Shown here: piece by piece, positions 44,431 to 52,963 of the stretch
How positions within the stretch are numbered: position 1 is the stretch's first letter
Layout: the number at the start of each line of letters is the position of its first letter
Assembly: GCF_030347965.1 (NCBI RefSeq)
Contig: NZ_JAQIBD010000002.1
Location: forward strand, 186,001 to 250,000
DNA from: Sulfurovum zhangzhouensis
GTDB taxonomy: Bacteria > Campylobacterota > Campylobacteria > Campylobacterales > Sulfurovaceae
Length of the DNA stretch: 64,000 nucleotides
Direction: 5' to 3'
The notes under the pieces: generated by a model
What the model was told of the DNA's origin: nothing
Database searches by the model: none
The model's input: the letters and a program-made list of their open reading frames with translations, nothing else
Made by a program: the position numbers and the translations under genes

Positions 44431-44928
44431 GTGAAGAAAAGAGTTGCAGTAGCATTTACCGGCCCCTCAAATAGCGGCAAAACCACACTGATCGAAAAAG
44501 TGGCAAAGAAACTGATCACTGAAGAGAAAGTGGCTATCATCAAAAATGATCCCAAAGACAAAGCAATATTTGATGTAGAAGGTAAAGATAGTTATAAATT
44601 CTCACAGACCGGAGCAGAAGTCGTTGTGACCTCGCCTACCCGTACCACCTACTTTTCACAACGAGAAAAAAACCTGGATGATATCATTGCAATGATCAAT
44701 GACTTTGATATACTGCTGGTAGAAGGACTTAAAACATTGCCGCTGCCCCGTATCGCTATCTTCCGTAATGAGATTAATGAAAGTTATCTTGACTGTTCAG
44801 AAGCCATTGCGATAGATGAAAGTGTCAGTATAGAGAAGTATGATATACCCGCACAGATAGATATCCTGGACCTCAATAATACAGACCAGATCATAGAATG
44901 GATCAAAACACATGCAAAAAGTGTCTAA
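44431..44928 (+). CDS. mobB: Molybdopterin-guanine dinucleotide biosynthesis protein B
   Basis: 165 aa from GTG 44431 (AAAGGA upstream). P-loop FTGPSNSGKTTLIEKV (~9-24), then IIKNDPKDKAIFDVEGKDSYKFSQTGAEVVVTSPTRTTYF, typical of MobB, and DILLVEGLKTLPLPRIAIFR. It is a GTP-binding accessory protein for making the Mo-bis-MGD cofactor of enzymes such as nitrate reductase and formate dehydrogenase. 12 nt before fbp, so probably one transcript. Confidence 0.93.
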   Translation: MKKRVAVAFTGPSNSGKTTLIEKVAKKLITEEKVAIIKNDPKDKAIFDVEGKDSYKFSQTGAEVVVTSPTRTTYFSQREKNLDDIIAMINDFDILLVEGLKTLPLPRIAIFRNEINESYLDCSEAIAIDESVSIEKYDIPAQIDILDLNNTDQIIEWIKTHAKSV

Positions 44929-44940
44929 AGGAGAGAGATA

Positions 44941-45789
44941 ATGCAAACTATATTTGAAGCGATCAAAAAGATCGCCTTTGAGATCGATAATGCGATCAAA
45001 ACTGCCGACCTTGGGTATGCGAACGAAGAAAATGCTTCAGGTGAAGAACAGCTCAAACTTGATGTACTCTCAGACCAGATCATTGAGAAAAACTTTGCTT
45101 CAGTACCTGAAGTGATCAGTCTTGTCAGTGAAGAGAAAGAAGGTGAGCTCGAACTGCACACTGCAGGAAGCTATATAGTGTGTTATGATCCTTTGGACGG
45201 ATCAAGTCTTGTAGATGTAAACCTTTCAGTAGGTTCTATCTTTGGTATCTACCAAGGGATTTTAGATGCGCAGAACCTTGTGGCATCAGCCTATATCGTC
45301 TATGGACCGAGAATCGAACTGGTTATCGCTATGAAAGGTACTAAACCGATGCTTTATCGCGCAACAGGTGATCACTTCAGGGCGATCGGGGAAATTACTC
45401 TCAACGAAAAAGGCAAGCTCAATGCACCGGGCGGAACACAGCAGAACTGGCCGTCACATCACAAAGCATTTATAGATTCACTTTTTGCCGAAGGATATAG
45501 ACTGCGTTACTCCGGAGGTATGGTACCGGATCTGCATCAGATCTTACTCAAAGGCGGAGGTCTCTTCAGCTACCCAGGCACAACTGATAAGCCGCACGGT
45601 AAACTTAGACAGCTCTTTGAAGTAATCCCGTTTGCATTTATGTATGAACAAGCAGGCGGACAGGCGATCAATGACAAAGGTGAAAGACTGATGAATCTCG
45701 TACCGTCACATCATCATGATACCAGCCCTTGTTTCTTCGGTTCAAACTACGAGATCGAAGCACTCAAAAAAGCTTATGGAGTCAAATAA
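44941..45789 (+). CDS. fbp: Fructose-1,6-bisphosphatase, class I
   Basis: 282 aa. Metal site [25 protein letters not shown] (~80-104) with the DPLDGSS motif, [10 protein letters not shown] (~120), and the substrate site [35 protein letters not shown] (~200-235). Gluconeogenic, consistent with an autotroph or anaplerotic lifestyle. TAATG overlap with the downstream small gene, so translation is coupled. Confidence 0.94.
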   Translation: MQTIFEAIKKIAFEIDNAIKTADLGYANEENASGEEQLKLDVLSDQIIEKNFASVPEVISLVSEEKEGELELHTAGSYIVCYDPLDGSSLVDVNLSVGSIFGIYQGILDAQNLVASAYIVYGPRIELVIAMKGTKPMLYRATGDHFRAIGEITLNEKGKLNAPGGTQQNWPSHHKAFIDSLFAEGYRLRYSGGMVPDLHQILLKGGGLFSYPGTTDKPHGKLRQLFEVIPFAFMYEQAGGQAINDKGERLMNLVPSHHHDTSPCFFGSNYEIEALKKAYGVK

Positions 45790-45986
45790 TGAGTGAAACT
45801 GTGCTTGATGAGTGGCAGATTGCTCTAGAGCAGAAGAAAAAGGAACTTGAAGCTTGTCAGAAGGATAAACACTTTCAGAGTTGTTTAAAGTGTGATCAGC
45901 TCCTTAGCTGTGAGCTTAGAGACTCCTATGTCAAAGCCGTTTATGAGAGCATGAGCAAAGGTCAAGGCGGAGGCTTCGAGTTCTAA
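45789..45986 (+). CDS. Small four-cysteine protein coupled to fbp
   Basis: 65 aa. Start is the ATG that overlaps the fbp stop (TAATG); a longer reading inside fbp is spurious. Amphipathic N-terminal helix, then ACQKDKHFQSCLKCDQLLSC (C-x8-C-x2-C-x5-C), a possible zinc or iron-sulfur site, then VYESMSKGQGGGFEF. Looks like a conserved small cytoplasmic protein; function unknown. Confidence 0.75.
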   Translation: MSETVLDEWQIALEQKKKELEACQKDKHFQSCLKCDQLLSCELRDSYVKAVYESMSKGQGGGFEF

Positions 45987-46114
45987 CCTTCTCCTCATTG
46001 CTTACACAGAGGTAACTTCTCTCATCGCAAAGTGGATGGTAGATAATTTTTAGTATTAAGTAAACCCTAACACTGCGGCTTATATACTTAGGCTATCTAC
46101 AAAAAAGAGAGTCT

Positions 46115-47062
46115 ATGAAAGCAAAAAAGATACTTCTAATTATTTTTTTCAATCTTGCGATCATCTTAGCAGAGATCATCTTTGGACTGATCTCTAACTC
46201 ATTCGCACTGATTGCTGATGCACTGCATAATGCAGGGGATGTTCTTGCGATTATCATCACCTATATCGCACTTCGTTTTGGAACTATCAGCCCAACCTTT
46301 CAGTATACATTCGGATTTATTAGAGCTGAAATGATGGCTGCTTTTACCAATACACTTTTTTTACTCCTAACGATGTTCTATATGATCTATGAGTCTATAG
46401 GAAGGCTTTTTCACCCTGAGATTATCGCACCTGAGTATATGATCGTAGTAGGAATGATAGCTGTTGTTGCTAATGGCATCAGTGCCTATCTTCTCCATGG
46501 AATGGGAATAGAAGATCATCATCACCATGAACACCATGAACACCATGAACATGATGATCATGATGATCATGATCACGGTGATGCGAACATCACTTCAGCA
46601 TATCTACATATGCTAGCAGACACACTTATATCAGTCGGGGTCGTTGTTGCCGGATTCATGATCTATTATTTTGAAATATATGCGATAGATGCCGTACTTA
46701 CCATCATATTCTCACTCTATATCATTCGGCATTCATTCCCTCTTTTTAAACGAAGTTTTCTCTCACTCATGGATGCCAATACACTCAATATCGCTTTGGA
46801 AGAACTAGAAGCGATCATTTTTGCATCCGGTCATGTATCCAACTATCATGATCTGCATATCTATCAGCCAAACTCCAAACTCAAATTTATCTCATTTCAC
46901 GTACTCTTAGAAAATGAAGATACAAGTCTTAGATCATGTGAAGCAATCACAGGTCCAATGAAAGAGAAGTTAGAAAAACTAGGCTTTAACCATATACTTA
47001 TACAGGTAGACTCACTTACCAATGATGCCGTACACCAAAAATGTATCATTACTAACCAGTAA
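46115..47062 (+). CDS. Cation diffusion facilitator (CDF) metal exporter
   Basis: 315 aa, six membrane helices and a C-terminal cytoplasmic domain (~230-300). Metal site residues in SFALIADALHNAGDVLAI (~30-47) and YLHMLADTLISVGVVVAGF (~169-187). The loop between helices 4 and 5 is His/Asp-rich (~136-155; HHHHEHHEHHEHDDHDDHDHGD in two parts), as in zinc exporters ZitB and CzcD. It exports zinc and perhaps cadmium or cobalt. Followed after 9 nt by the flavin-fold gene. Confidence 0.92.
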   Translation: MKAKKILLIIFFNLAIILAEIIFGLISNSFALIADALHNAGDVLAIIITYIALRFGTISPTFQYTFGFIRAEMMAAFTNTLFLLLTMFYMIYESIGRLFHPEIIAPEYMIVVGMIAVVANGISAYLLHGMGIEDHHHHEHHEHHEHDDHDDHDHGDANITSAYLHMLADTLISVGVVVAGFMIYYFEIYAIDAVLTIIFSLYIIRHSFPLFKRSFLSLMDANTLNIALEELEAIIFASGHVSNYHDLHIYQPNSKLKFISFHVLLENEDTSLRSCEAITGPMKEKLEKLGFNHILIQVDSLTNDAVHQKCIITNQ

Positions 47063-47071
47063 GGAAACCAG

Positions 47072-47605
47072 ATGGGGAAACAGTATCGAAAATTAGAACA
47101 ACGTGATATCGAATTTATCAAGATCCAAAAGATGTTTTATATTGCAAGTACATCAGGCCAAGAGGTGAACCTCTCTCCAAAAGGGTATGACACTATAAGA
47201 GTTTTGGATGAGAGTACCCTGCTCTTTGCCAGTCTTCCCGGTTCTGGTAACCGTACCTACCGTGATGCAGTCAATGATGGAGAGTTTACACTTCTATTTA
47301 ATGCATTTGAAGGTGCTCCGCTTATCCTCAGACTCTTCTGCAAAACTGAGATCATCGAGGAGAGTGATAAACGTTATCACTCTTATCTTGAGTACTTCAA
47401 TTTACGCAAAGGTATCATACGAAACCTCTTTTTATTTCATATCTATGCAGTTGAGTCTAGTTGTGGAATGTCCGTACCCTATATGGAATACAAGGGCGAG
47501 AGAGATGAACTCAAAGAGTGGGCCGTGGATATGAATAGACGGGATCAGCTTAATGAGTATAATGACAAGCACTTTACGCCACCGGATTTGAGTAAACTCA
47601 ATTAG
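47072..47605 (+). CDS. Pyridoxamine 5'-phosphate oxidase-like flavin protein
   Basis: 177 aa. Split-barrel FMN-binding fold: IKIQKMFYIASTSGQEVNLSPKGYDTIRVLDESTLLFASLPGSGNRTYRDAVNDGEFTLLF (~16-75). Similar proteins bind FMN, heme or F420 and reduce small molecules; the exact activity is not clear. AAGGAA upstream of ATG. Nine nt after the CDF gene. Confidence 0.8.
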   Translation: MGKQYRKLEQRDIEFIKIQKMFYIASTSGQEVNLSPKGYDTIRVLDESTLLFASLPGSGNRTYRDAVNDGEFTLLFNAFEGAPLILRLFCKTEIIEESDKRYHSYLEYFNLRKGIIRNLFLFHIYAVESSCGMSVPYMEYKGERDELKEWAVDMNRRDQLNEYNDKHFTPPDLSKLN

Positions 47606-47608
47606 TGT

Positions 47609-47614
47609 TATAAT
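47609..47614 (+). promoter_or_regulatory. -10 box directly ahead of the TetR gene
   Basis: TATAAT in GTGTTATAATACGTG. It ends 7 nt before the ATG at 47622, so a transcript from it would be leaderless or nearly so; no ribosome site exists before this ATG. Readthrough from the upstream gene is the alternative. Confidence 0.5.
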
Positions 47615-47621
47615 ACGTGCC

Positions 47622-48197
47622 ATGAATAAAGAACAGCCTACAAGAGAAAAGATCCTTGATGTCGTATTTGAACTGGTGTACATGCATGGATATAACGGTA
47701 CCAGTATGTCAATGATACTCAAAGCATGTGGCATTCCTAAAGGTTCTCTCTATCACTTTTTCAAATCAAAAAAAGAGATGGTACTTACAGTCATCAAAGA
47801 GCGGCTGGGTCCCAAAATGGATATATTTTTTACCTTTGAACTAATAGCAGGCAAAGACGGCATTGATTCTATTATTGATGCCGTCTTAACTATTGCTAAC
47901 AACCCTATGCTGATCAAGTACGGCTGTCCACTTAACCGTCTGAACCAGGAGATGTCGCCGCTTGATGAAGACTTTGATCGGGAGATCACCTTGCTTTATG
48001 ATCACATCAAAGCAAAGATCATAGTACTTCTTAGGCAAAGTGAGCTCAAGCCTGACACTGATGTTGACTCACTTTCTGATTTTGTAATTGAAACTGTATG
48101 GGGTGCGCTCTCATTAAGTCCAACACAGTCATCGACTGGTCGTTATCTTCACTCTGTCAAACATCTCAACAGTTATCTTGGATCACTCAGAAAATAA
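47622..48197 (+). CDS. TetR/AcrR family transcriptional repressor
   Basis: 191 aa. N-terminal HTH (~8-55): TREKILDVVFELVYMHGYNGTSMSMILKACGIPKGSLYHFFKSKKEM, the TetR signature. The C-terminal ligand domain is helical and not diagnostic. Two operator-like palindromes lie between it and the next gene, so it probably represses that gene, and perhaps itself by readthrough control. Ligand unknown. Confidence 0.88.
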   Translation: MNKEQPTREKILDVVFELVYMHGYNGTSMSMILKACGIPKGSLYHFFKSKKEMVLTVIKERLGPKMDIFFTFELIAGKDGIDSIIDAVLTIANNPMLIKYGCPLNRLNQEMSPLDEDFDREITLLYDHIKAKIIVLLRQSELKPDTDVDSLSDFVIETVWGALSLSPTQSSTGRYLHSVKHLNSYLGSLRK

Positions 48198-48210
48198 TTC
48201 AATTTGCCAT

Positions 48211-48226
48211 TAGACCAATCAGTCTA
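48211..48226. promoter_or_regulatory. TetR operator copy 1 (imperfect)
   Basis: TAGACCAATCAGTCTA, one base pair off a perfect palindrome and the same core as copy 2. Centres are 48 bp apart. Confidence 0.65.
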
Positions 48227-48258
48227 TTTTAAGGGAAACTATTTTACCATATTCTAAT

Positions 48259-48274
48259 TAGACCAATTGGTCTA
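48259..48274. promoter_or_regulatory. TetR operator copy 2 (perfect)
   Basis: TAGACCAATTGGTCTA, a perfect 16-bp palindrome ending 2 nt before the AAAGGAG ribosome site of the gene at 48288. Binding here would block transcription start or elongation of that gene. Confidence 0.75.
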
Positions 48275-48287
48275 TAAAGGAGTAATT

Positions 48288-48809
48288 ATGTTTATCATCG
48301 ACACTATAAAAAAAGAAGATGCTACGGGAAAACTGAAACTACTTTACCAAATGATAGAAAAGAACTTAGGATTCATCCCTCCTCATTTTGAACTAATGGC
48401 AACTATTGATATCAAAGCGATGAAGGATTTTCTTGATTATAATACCTATATGATGACGCATACGAAGATCGATAGAAACCTGATGCCGTTTCTCAGACTT
48501 TATATTGCACAAAAGGAGTGCAGAAATTACTGTATACAATTCAACACACAGTTACTGCAAAATATGGGTGTGAATGAAGCTATCATAAGCGACCTTGAAA
48601 ACCATTTGGATAACATCCATGTAGAACCCACACAAAAGATCCTCCTAAAGAAGGTTATTAAAGCGCTATATCACGCAGATAAATTTGAGAAAAAAGACTT
48701 GGAAACGCTTTATGATGCAGGGTTTAATGATAAGGATTTCTATGACATCCTAGAGTATGCAACAGTGTTTATGGGTAAAAGCAAACTTATAGAGGTATAT
48801 CACAAATGA
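48288..48809 (+). CDS. Carboxymuconolactone decarboxylase/AhpD-like protein
   Basis: 173 aa from ATG 48288 (AAGGAG upstream). NLGFIPPHFELMATIDIKAMKDFLDYNTY and KIDRNLMPFLRLYIAQKECRNYCIQFNTQLLQ follow the AhpD-like helical pattern. The redox CxxC-x3-H site of true AhpD is not present; a C-x3-C (ECRNYC) without the His occupies the place, so peroxidase activity is uncertain. Controlled by the adjacent TetR regulator. May belong to a detoxification response. Confidence 0.7.
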   Translation: MFIIDTIKKEDATGKLKLLYQMIEKNLGFIPPHFELMATIDIKAMKDFLDYNTYMMTHTKIDRNLMPFLRLYIAQKECRNYCIQFNTQLLQNMGVNEAIISDLENHLDNIHVEPTQKILLKKVIKALYHADKFEKKDLETLYDAGFNDKDFYDILEYATVFMGKSKLIEVYHK

Positions 48810-48833
48810 GATGTATGAACAAGTACAAAAAAA

Positions 48834-49082
48834 TCAACTTCCGATCAAGCTTAACTTCTCAGCCCGACTCATCTTTTTCTTGATCTCGTATTCACGTCTG
48901 CTTGCGCTGCTTCGATCAGGAAAAGCTTCACTGTAAACCAGTGCAACCGGTCGCCTGCTTTTAGTATATTTAGCTCCTTTTTCAGAACTATTGTGCTCTT
49001 TTAAACGTCGACTGATATCTGTGGCAATCCCTGTATACAAGGTATCATCTGCACATTGTAGTATATAAACGAAATAGCTCAT
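48834..49082 (-). CDS. GIY-YIG nuclease domain protein (UPF0213/YhbQ-like)
   Basis: 82 aa, a single GIY-YIG domain: FVYILQCADDTLYTGIATDISRRLKEHN contains the YVY/YTGIA and Arg of the active site, followed by GAKYTKSRRPVALVYSE and the Glu-bearing FPDRSSASRREYEIKK. Small stand-alone members may act on DNA ends; role unknown. Overlaps the helical-repeat gene upstream by 4 nt (ATGA). Confidence 0.9.
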   Translation of the reverse strand: MSYFVYILQCADDTLYTGIATDISRRLKEHNSSEKGAKYTKSRRPVALVYSEAFPDRSSASRREYEIKKKMSRAEKLSLIGS

Positions 49083-49660
49083 TTTACTACAGGGTTGTCT
49101 TCTAAAGAATACTCTTTGTAATAGACACGTATGACATCATCAGAGATAAAGATCTTATCAGAATAGTCTCTGATTCTTATCAAAACATCCTTTTGCTTCA
49201 AGCCGTCAAATCCCTGATAAAAAAGCGGCAAAATAAGTGGTCTTGAAGAGAGTCTTTTACAATCTTCAACCTGTATATAATAAGCACGGTCCATATTGAG
49301 AAATTTATAAAGAACCCTATTTTCAAGATGATAGATTTTTTTATTTCTTAACCTTCTTCTTTGAAGCTCTTTATACTTTTGTGCAATACGTCTCTCTTCG
49401 TTGATTTTTTCTAATATCTTCTCTTTTTCCGACAAGGTAAGCTTTTTCTTTCCCAGTCTTTCCTGTCTCTCAGCCTCTTCACGTGCCTTTCTATCAGCAT
49501 TAATTCTCTCTAAGATCGATTTTTTATCTTCCTCAGTATAAGCTTCCTGGGTTTTTGTTTTTTCTTCCTGGCGTGCCTTTCTTTCAGCATCCAATCTCTC
49601 CAAGATCATTTTTTTCTCTTCGGCAGTGTAGATATCTTTGGATTCTATTTCATTAGACAT
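49079..49660 (-). CDS. Charged helical protein with three repeats of about 30 residues
   Basis: 193 aa from ATG 49660 (GAGG upstream); a longer upstream frame with hydrophobic sequence lacks support. Three repeats: YTAEEKKMILERLDAERKAR (11-30), YTEEDKKSILERINADRKAR (41-60), LTLSEKEKILEKINEERRIA (~75-94), in a highly charged coiled-coil-like N-half. The C-half (~110-190) is a compact domain (YKFLNMDRAYYIQVEDCKRL, PLILPLFYQGFDGLKQKDVL). Family unknown. ATGA overlap with the GIY-YIG gene; the pair may act on nucleic acid. Confidence 0.7.
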   Translation of the reverse strand: MSNEIESKDIYTAEEKKMILERLDAERKARQEEKTKTQEAYTEEDKKSILERINADRKAREEAERQERLGKKKLTLSEKEKILEKINEERRIAQKYKELQRRRLRNKKIYHLENRVLYKFLNMDRAYYIQVEDCKRLSSRPLILPLFYQGFDGLKQKDVLIRIRDYSDKIFISDDVIRVYYKEYSLEDNPVVK

Positions 49661-49836
49661 AATAACCTCACTCTTCCAAATTATTATTGAACTTATTATA
49701 ACACAAAAATTAATATTTATGTATATGAGAATAAAACCGTGCAATTATCATCCACCATACAGCACACTTTGGCTAAAATGTCTTTCTAAAATTTACACTG
49801 CGTAAATCCAAAACTCATTTGTTTAAGGAACTACAT

Positions 49837-51792
49837 ATGTCTTGTCATAAAACTGCATATATTACTACCCCGATCTACTATGTTAACGATATTGCTCATA
49901 TCGGTCATGCTTATACAACTATCATTGCAGATACACTTGCGCGCTATTCACGTATGAGCGGTTTGGAAACTTTTTTCCTTACCGGTACAGATGAGCATGG
50001 ACAGAAGATTGAAGAATCCGCAAAAGCTAGAGGTAAAAGCTCTCAAGAATATGCAGATGAGATCTCTGCGACATTTAGAAATCTTTGGGATGACTTTGGC
50101 ATCAGTTATGACAAGTTCATTCGTACAACAGATGCTGATCACATGAAAGGCGTACAAAAAGCATTTTCCGTAATGCACGCTAACGGTGATATCTATAAAG
50201 ATACCTATAAAGGTCACTACTGTATCTCATGTGAGACATTCTTCCCGGAAATTCAACTTGTTGACGGTGAATATTGTCCGGAGTGTGGGAAAAGTACCAC
50301 AGTAGTAGAAGAGGAAAGCTACTTCTTCAAACTTTCCAAATACCAAGATAAACTTCTTCAGTGGTATAACGACAATCCAGAGTGTATCCTTCCTAGAAGC
50401 AAGAGAAATGAAGTGATCCGTTTTGTTGAGGGTGGCTTGACAGATCTTTCGATCACACGTACGAGCTTTGACTGGGGTGTAAAGCTTCCTGAAGAGATGA
50501 ATGATCCAAAACACGTAATGTACGTTTGGCTGGATGCACTTATGAACTATGTAACTGCTCTGGGATACGGTACAGATGAAGCTAACATGGACTTTTGGCC
50601 TGCCCGTGTACAGATCATCGGTAAAGATATCCTCCGTTTCCATGCGATCTACTGGCCTGCATTCCTGATGAGCCTTGGATTACCGTTGCCAAAACACATT
50701 GCTGCACACGGATGGTGGACAAGAGACGGTGAGAAGATGAGTAAATCTAAAGGTAACGTAGTAAATCCAAGAGAGGTAGCAGATGCATATGGTCTGGATA
50801 ACTTCCGTTACTTTATGCTTCGTGAAGTACCATTCGGTGGTGACGGTGACTTCTCTCAGAAAGCACTCATTGACCGTATCAATTCCGATCTTGGAAATGA
50901 TCTTGGAAACCTGCTTAACCGCCTGATCGGTATGAGCGGTAAATATTTTGAAGGTGAAGTTTTCTCCGGACATGTAGCAAAATTCTATCAGCAGGAGCTG
51001 GATGAAGTACATGCATCACTTGACCAGTTAGAACCGCTGCTGTTTGAAATGCAGATCCATAAATATCTTGAAGAACTTTGGAGACCACTATCTGTTGCAA
51101 ACAAGTCCATTGATAAGTATCAGCCATGGACATTGATGAAAGAAGGGAAAACAGAAGAAGCGATGGCACTTAACGGACTTATCGCAGCGATCCTTGCAAA
51201 GGTAGCGGTGATGCTTTATCCTGTTATGCCGGAAGTATGTACCAAAATTTCAAGAGCACTGCATTTTGAGATCGATAATGCCAGCTGGAATGCCCTTGTC
51301 AAAGAGAAAACACTTCTTGAGACATTTAGACTAGAAAAGATCGATCCACTTTTCCCTCGTATTGAAGAACCGCTTTTAGCACAGGTTGAACCTGCTGATA
51401 CAAAAGAAGCACCTAAAAAAGAGGAAAAGAAGCCTGAGAAAAAAGCAGAGAAAGCTGAAGGTGTTGCTCTTATCGGTATCGACCAATTCTTCGAAACTGT
51501 TCTAAAGATCGGTACGATCGTTAAAGCCGAAGAGGTACCAAAGAGTAACAAACTTCTTTTGCTTCAGGTAGATGTCGGAGAAGAGAATCCAAGACAGGTT
51601 GTTGCTGGTATCAAAGAATGGTACAGCCCGGAAGACCTTGTAGGTACACAGGCGTGTGTTGTTTCCAACCTTAAACCGGCAAAACTTATGGGAATGAAAA
51701 GTGAAGGTATGCTGCTTGCAGCCAAAGATGAAAACGGACTCAGTCTTCTTAGACCTGAGACTCCAAAAAATGCCGGGACTGTAGTAAGCTAA
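49837..51792 (+). CDS. metG: Methionyl-tRNA synthetase
   Basis: 651 aa from ATG 49837 (AAGGAA upstream); a start six codons earlier is unlikely. Class I: YITTPIYYVNDIAHIGHAYTTI (HIGH), one zinc-type knuckle (CISCE...CPECG, ~126-150), KMSKSKGNVV (~303-312), anticodon domain to ~510, and a C-terminal tRNA-binding OB fold (~545-650; IGIDQFFETVLKIGTIVKAEEV) after a Lys/Glu-rich linker. TAATG overlap with the next gene. Confidence 0.96.
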   Translation: MSCHKTAYITTPIYYVNDIAHIGHAYTTIIADTLARYSRMSGLETFFLTGTDEHGQKIEESAKARGKSSQEYADEISATFRNLWDDFGISYDKFIRTTDADHMKGVQKAFSVMHANGDIYKDTYKGHYCISCETFFPEIQLVDGEYCPECGKSTTVVEEESYFFKLSKYQDKLLQWYNDNPECILPRSKRNEVIRFVEGGLTDLSITRTSFDWGVKLPEEMNDPKHVMYVWLDALMNYVTALGYGTDEANMDFWPARVQIIGKDILRFHAIYWPAFLMSLGLPLPKHIAAHGWWTRDGEKMSKSKGNVVNPREVADAYGLDNFRYFMLREVPFGGDGDFSQKALIDRINSDLGNDLGNLLNRLIGMSGKYFEGEVFSGHVAKFYQQELDEVHASLDQLEPLLFEMQIHKYLEELWRPLSVANKSIDKYQPWTLMKEGKTEEAMALNGLIAAILAKVAVMLYPVMPEVCTKISRALHFEIDNASWNALVKEKTLLETFRLEKIDPLFPRIEEPLLAQVEPADTKEAPKKEEKKPEKKAEKAEGVALIGIDQFFETVLKIGTIVKAEEVPKSNKLLLLQVDVGEENPRQVVAGIKEWYSPEDLVGTQACVVSNLKPAKLMGMKSEGMLLAAKDENGLSLLRPETPKNAGTVVS

Positions 51793-52772
51793 TGAAAATT
51801 GAAGATATTGTAAACCTTACAGATGGCGTATTGACTAATGAGCCACAAGTCCAAGCTATAGCTGCTGCCACTGTTTTCCCTTCTAAGGTTGAACATGGTG
51901 ACCTCTTCTTTTCCTCTGTACAAGAAGATATCGACAAAGCGATAGAACAAGGGGCATATGCCATCGTCTATGACAACAAAGAGATCATCAAAAAAGACGA
52001 TGAGATCGCGTGGATCGAAGTATCGGATATCAAACTGGCTGCATTTAAGCTCATTCGATATGTAACACTCAAAAAAGAAGCAGAGTTTTTCCTGTTGGAA
52101 CCTCATGAAATGAGCTTTTTGAAGATGATCCTTACCCACAAAAGCAATATAGCTTTTATGGCTGATGATTGGCGTAAAGTTTTTGAACAGATCCTTAACT
52201 CTGATGATTACCTTTTTGTAGGTACGGATAAAGAGTTACTGGGACTGATCAAACCTGACATAAAAAAGCTCAAAGACGATGTAGAAGGATATTTGATCGG
52301 TGATACTCTCTTTAAATCAACGTTCAAGGTCGGTGGATATGTTTATCAAGAGAAAGACCTGGCACCGTTCCATCTTGATTATCTGCTTCGCGTAGTCAAT
52401 TTTTGTGATACCTATAGTCTGCCATATGATATCGAACGTATCAAGTATACTAGACACTTTATCCCTGTATTTATCGATACAAACCTTCAGAGTACAGGTC
52501 AAGGGAAAAGTGACCGCGTAGCGATCTTCACAGATAACCTTGACGATATCAGCCGTGCGAGAGAGTATATCAAACGTTCGAACAACTGGGTGAAGAGTAT
52601 AGTCCTTACCCCTCCTAAAACAAAAATAGAAGGGATCGATCGTCCACACTGGTTTGAAACCGAAGATGAACTAAAAGATATACTCAAAAATATCCATTTC
52701 AACTACGCATTTATCTATAAAGCGGATAGAAGCATTTTAAATACGATTAAAGAAGAGTATAGTCTTTTCTAA
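51792..52772 (+). CDS. Protein with a MurE/MurF N-terminal-like domain, metG-coupled
   Basis: 326 aa. Residues ~1-80 (DIVNLTDGVLTNEPQVQAIAAATVFPSKVEHGDLFFSSVQEDIDKAIEQGAYAIVYDN) follow the UDP-sugar-binding N-domain of MurE/MurF ligases. The ATP-binding GxxGKT/S loop and ligase centre are missing. The remainder (~90-326) looks like a Mur-type core without Walker A. So it is probably a non-catalytic Mur-like protein. TAATG overlap with metG. Function unknown; tie to wall synthesis is inference. Confidence 0.65.
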   Translation: MKIEDIVNLTDGVLTNEPQVQAIAAATVFPSKVEHGDLFFSSVQEDIDKAIEQGAYAIVYDNKEIIKKDDEIAWIEVSDIKLAAFKLIRYVTLKKEAEFFLLEPHEMSFLKMILTHKSNIAFMADDWRKVFEQILNSDDYLFVGTDKELLGLIKPDIKKLKDDVEGYLIGDTLFKSTFKVGGYVYQEKDLAPFHLDYLLRVVNFCDTYSLPYDIERIKYTRHFIPVFIDTNLQSTGQGKSDRVAIFTDNLDDISRAREYIKRSNNWVKSIVLTPPKTKIEGIDRPHWFETEDELKDILKNIHFNYAFIYKADRSILNTIKEEYSLF

Positions 52773-52924
52773 TAGATACACATACTTCTTCTTTTGTTGT
52801 ATGTGTAGTCATTCTTACTGACAAATACCATATTTTATTTCAAAAAAATCACTATAGATATAGAAGGTAAACAATTCTACCCAATTAAAGAAGTGTAGAA
52901 TGAATTAGACAAGAGAGAGATCCC

Positions 52925-52941
52925 CCCCTTCTTTGGAGGGG
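52925..52941. terminator. Hairpin after the outer-membrane protein gene
   Basis: CCCCT, 7-nt loop, AGGGG, 23 nt past the stop of the minus-strand gene. Flanked by C-rich and A-rich runs, not a clear T-run. Possibly shared with the plus-strand transcript ending at 52772. Confidence 0.45.
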
Positions 52942-52963
52942 AAAAGTTTTGGATCAAATAAAA

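Noticed and set aside
46512-46580. His/Asp-codon run in the CDF gene as a tandem repeat element
   Set aside because: It encodes the metal-binding loop typical of zinc exporters, so the repetition is explained by protein function.
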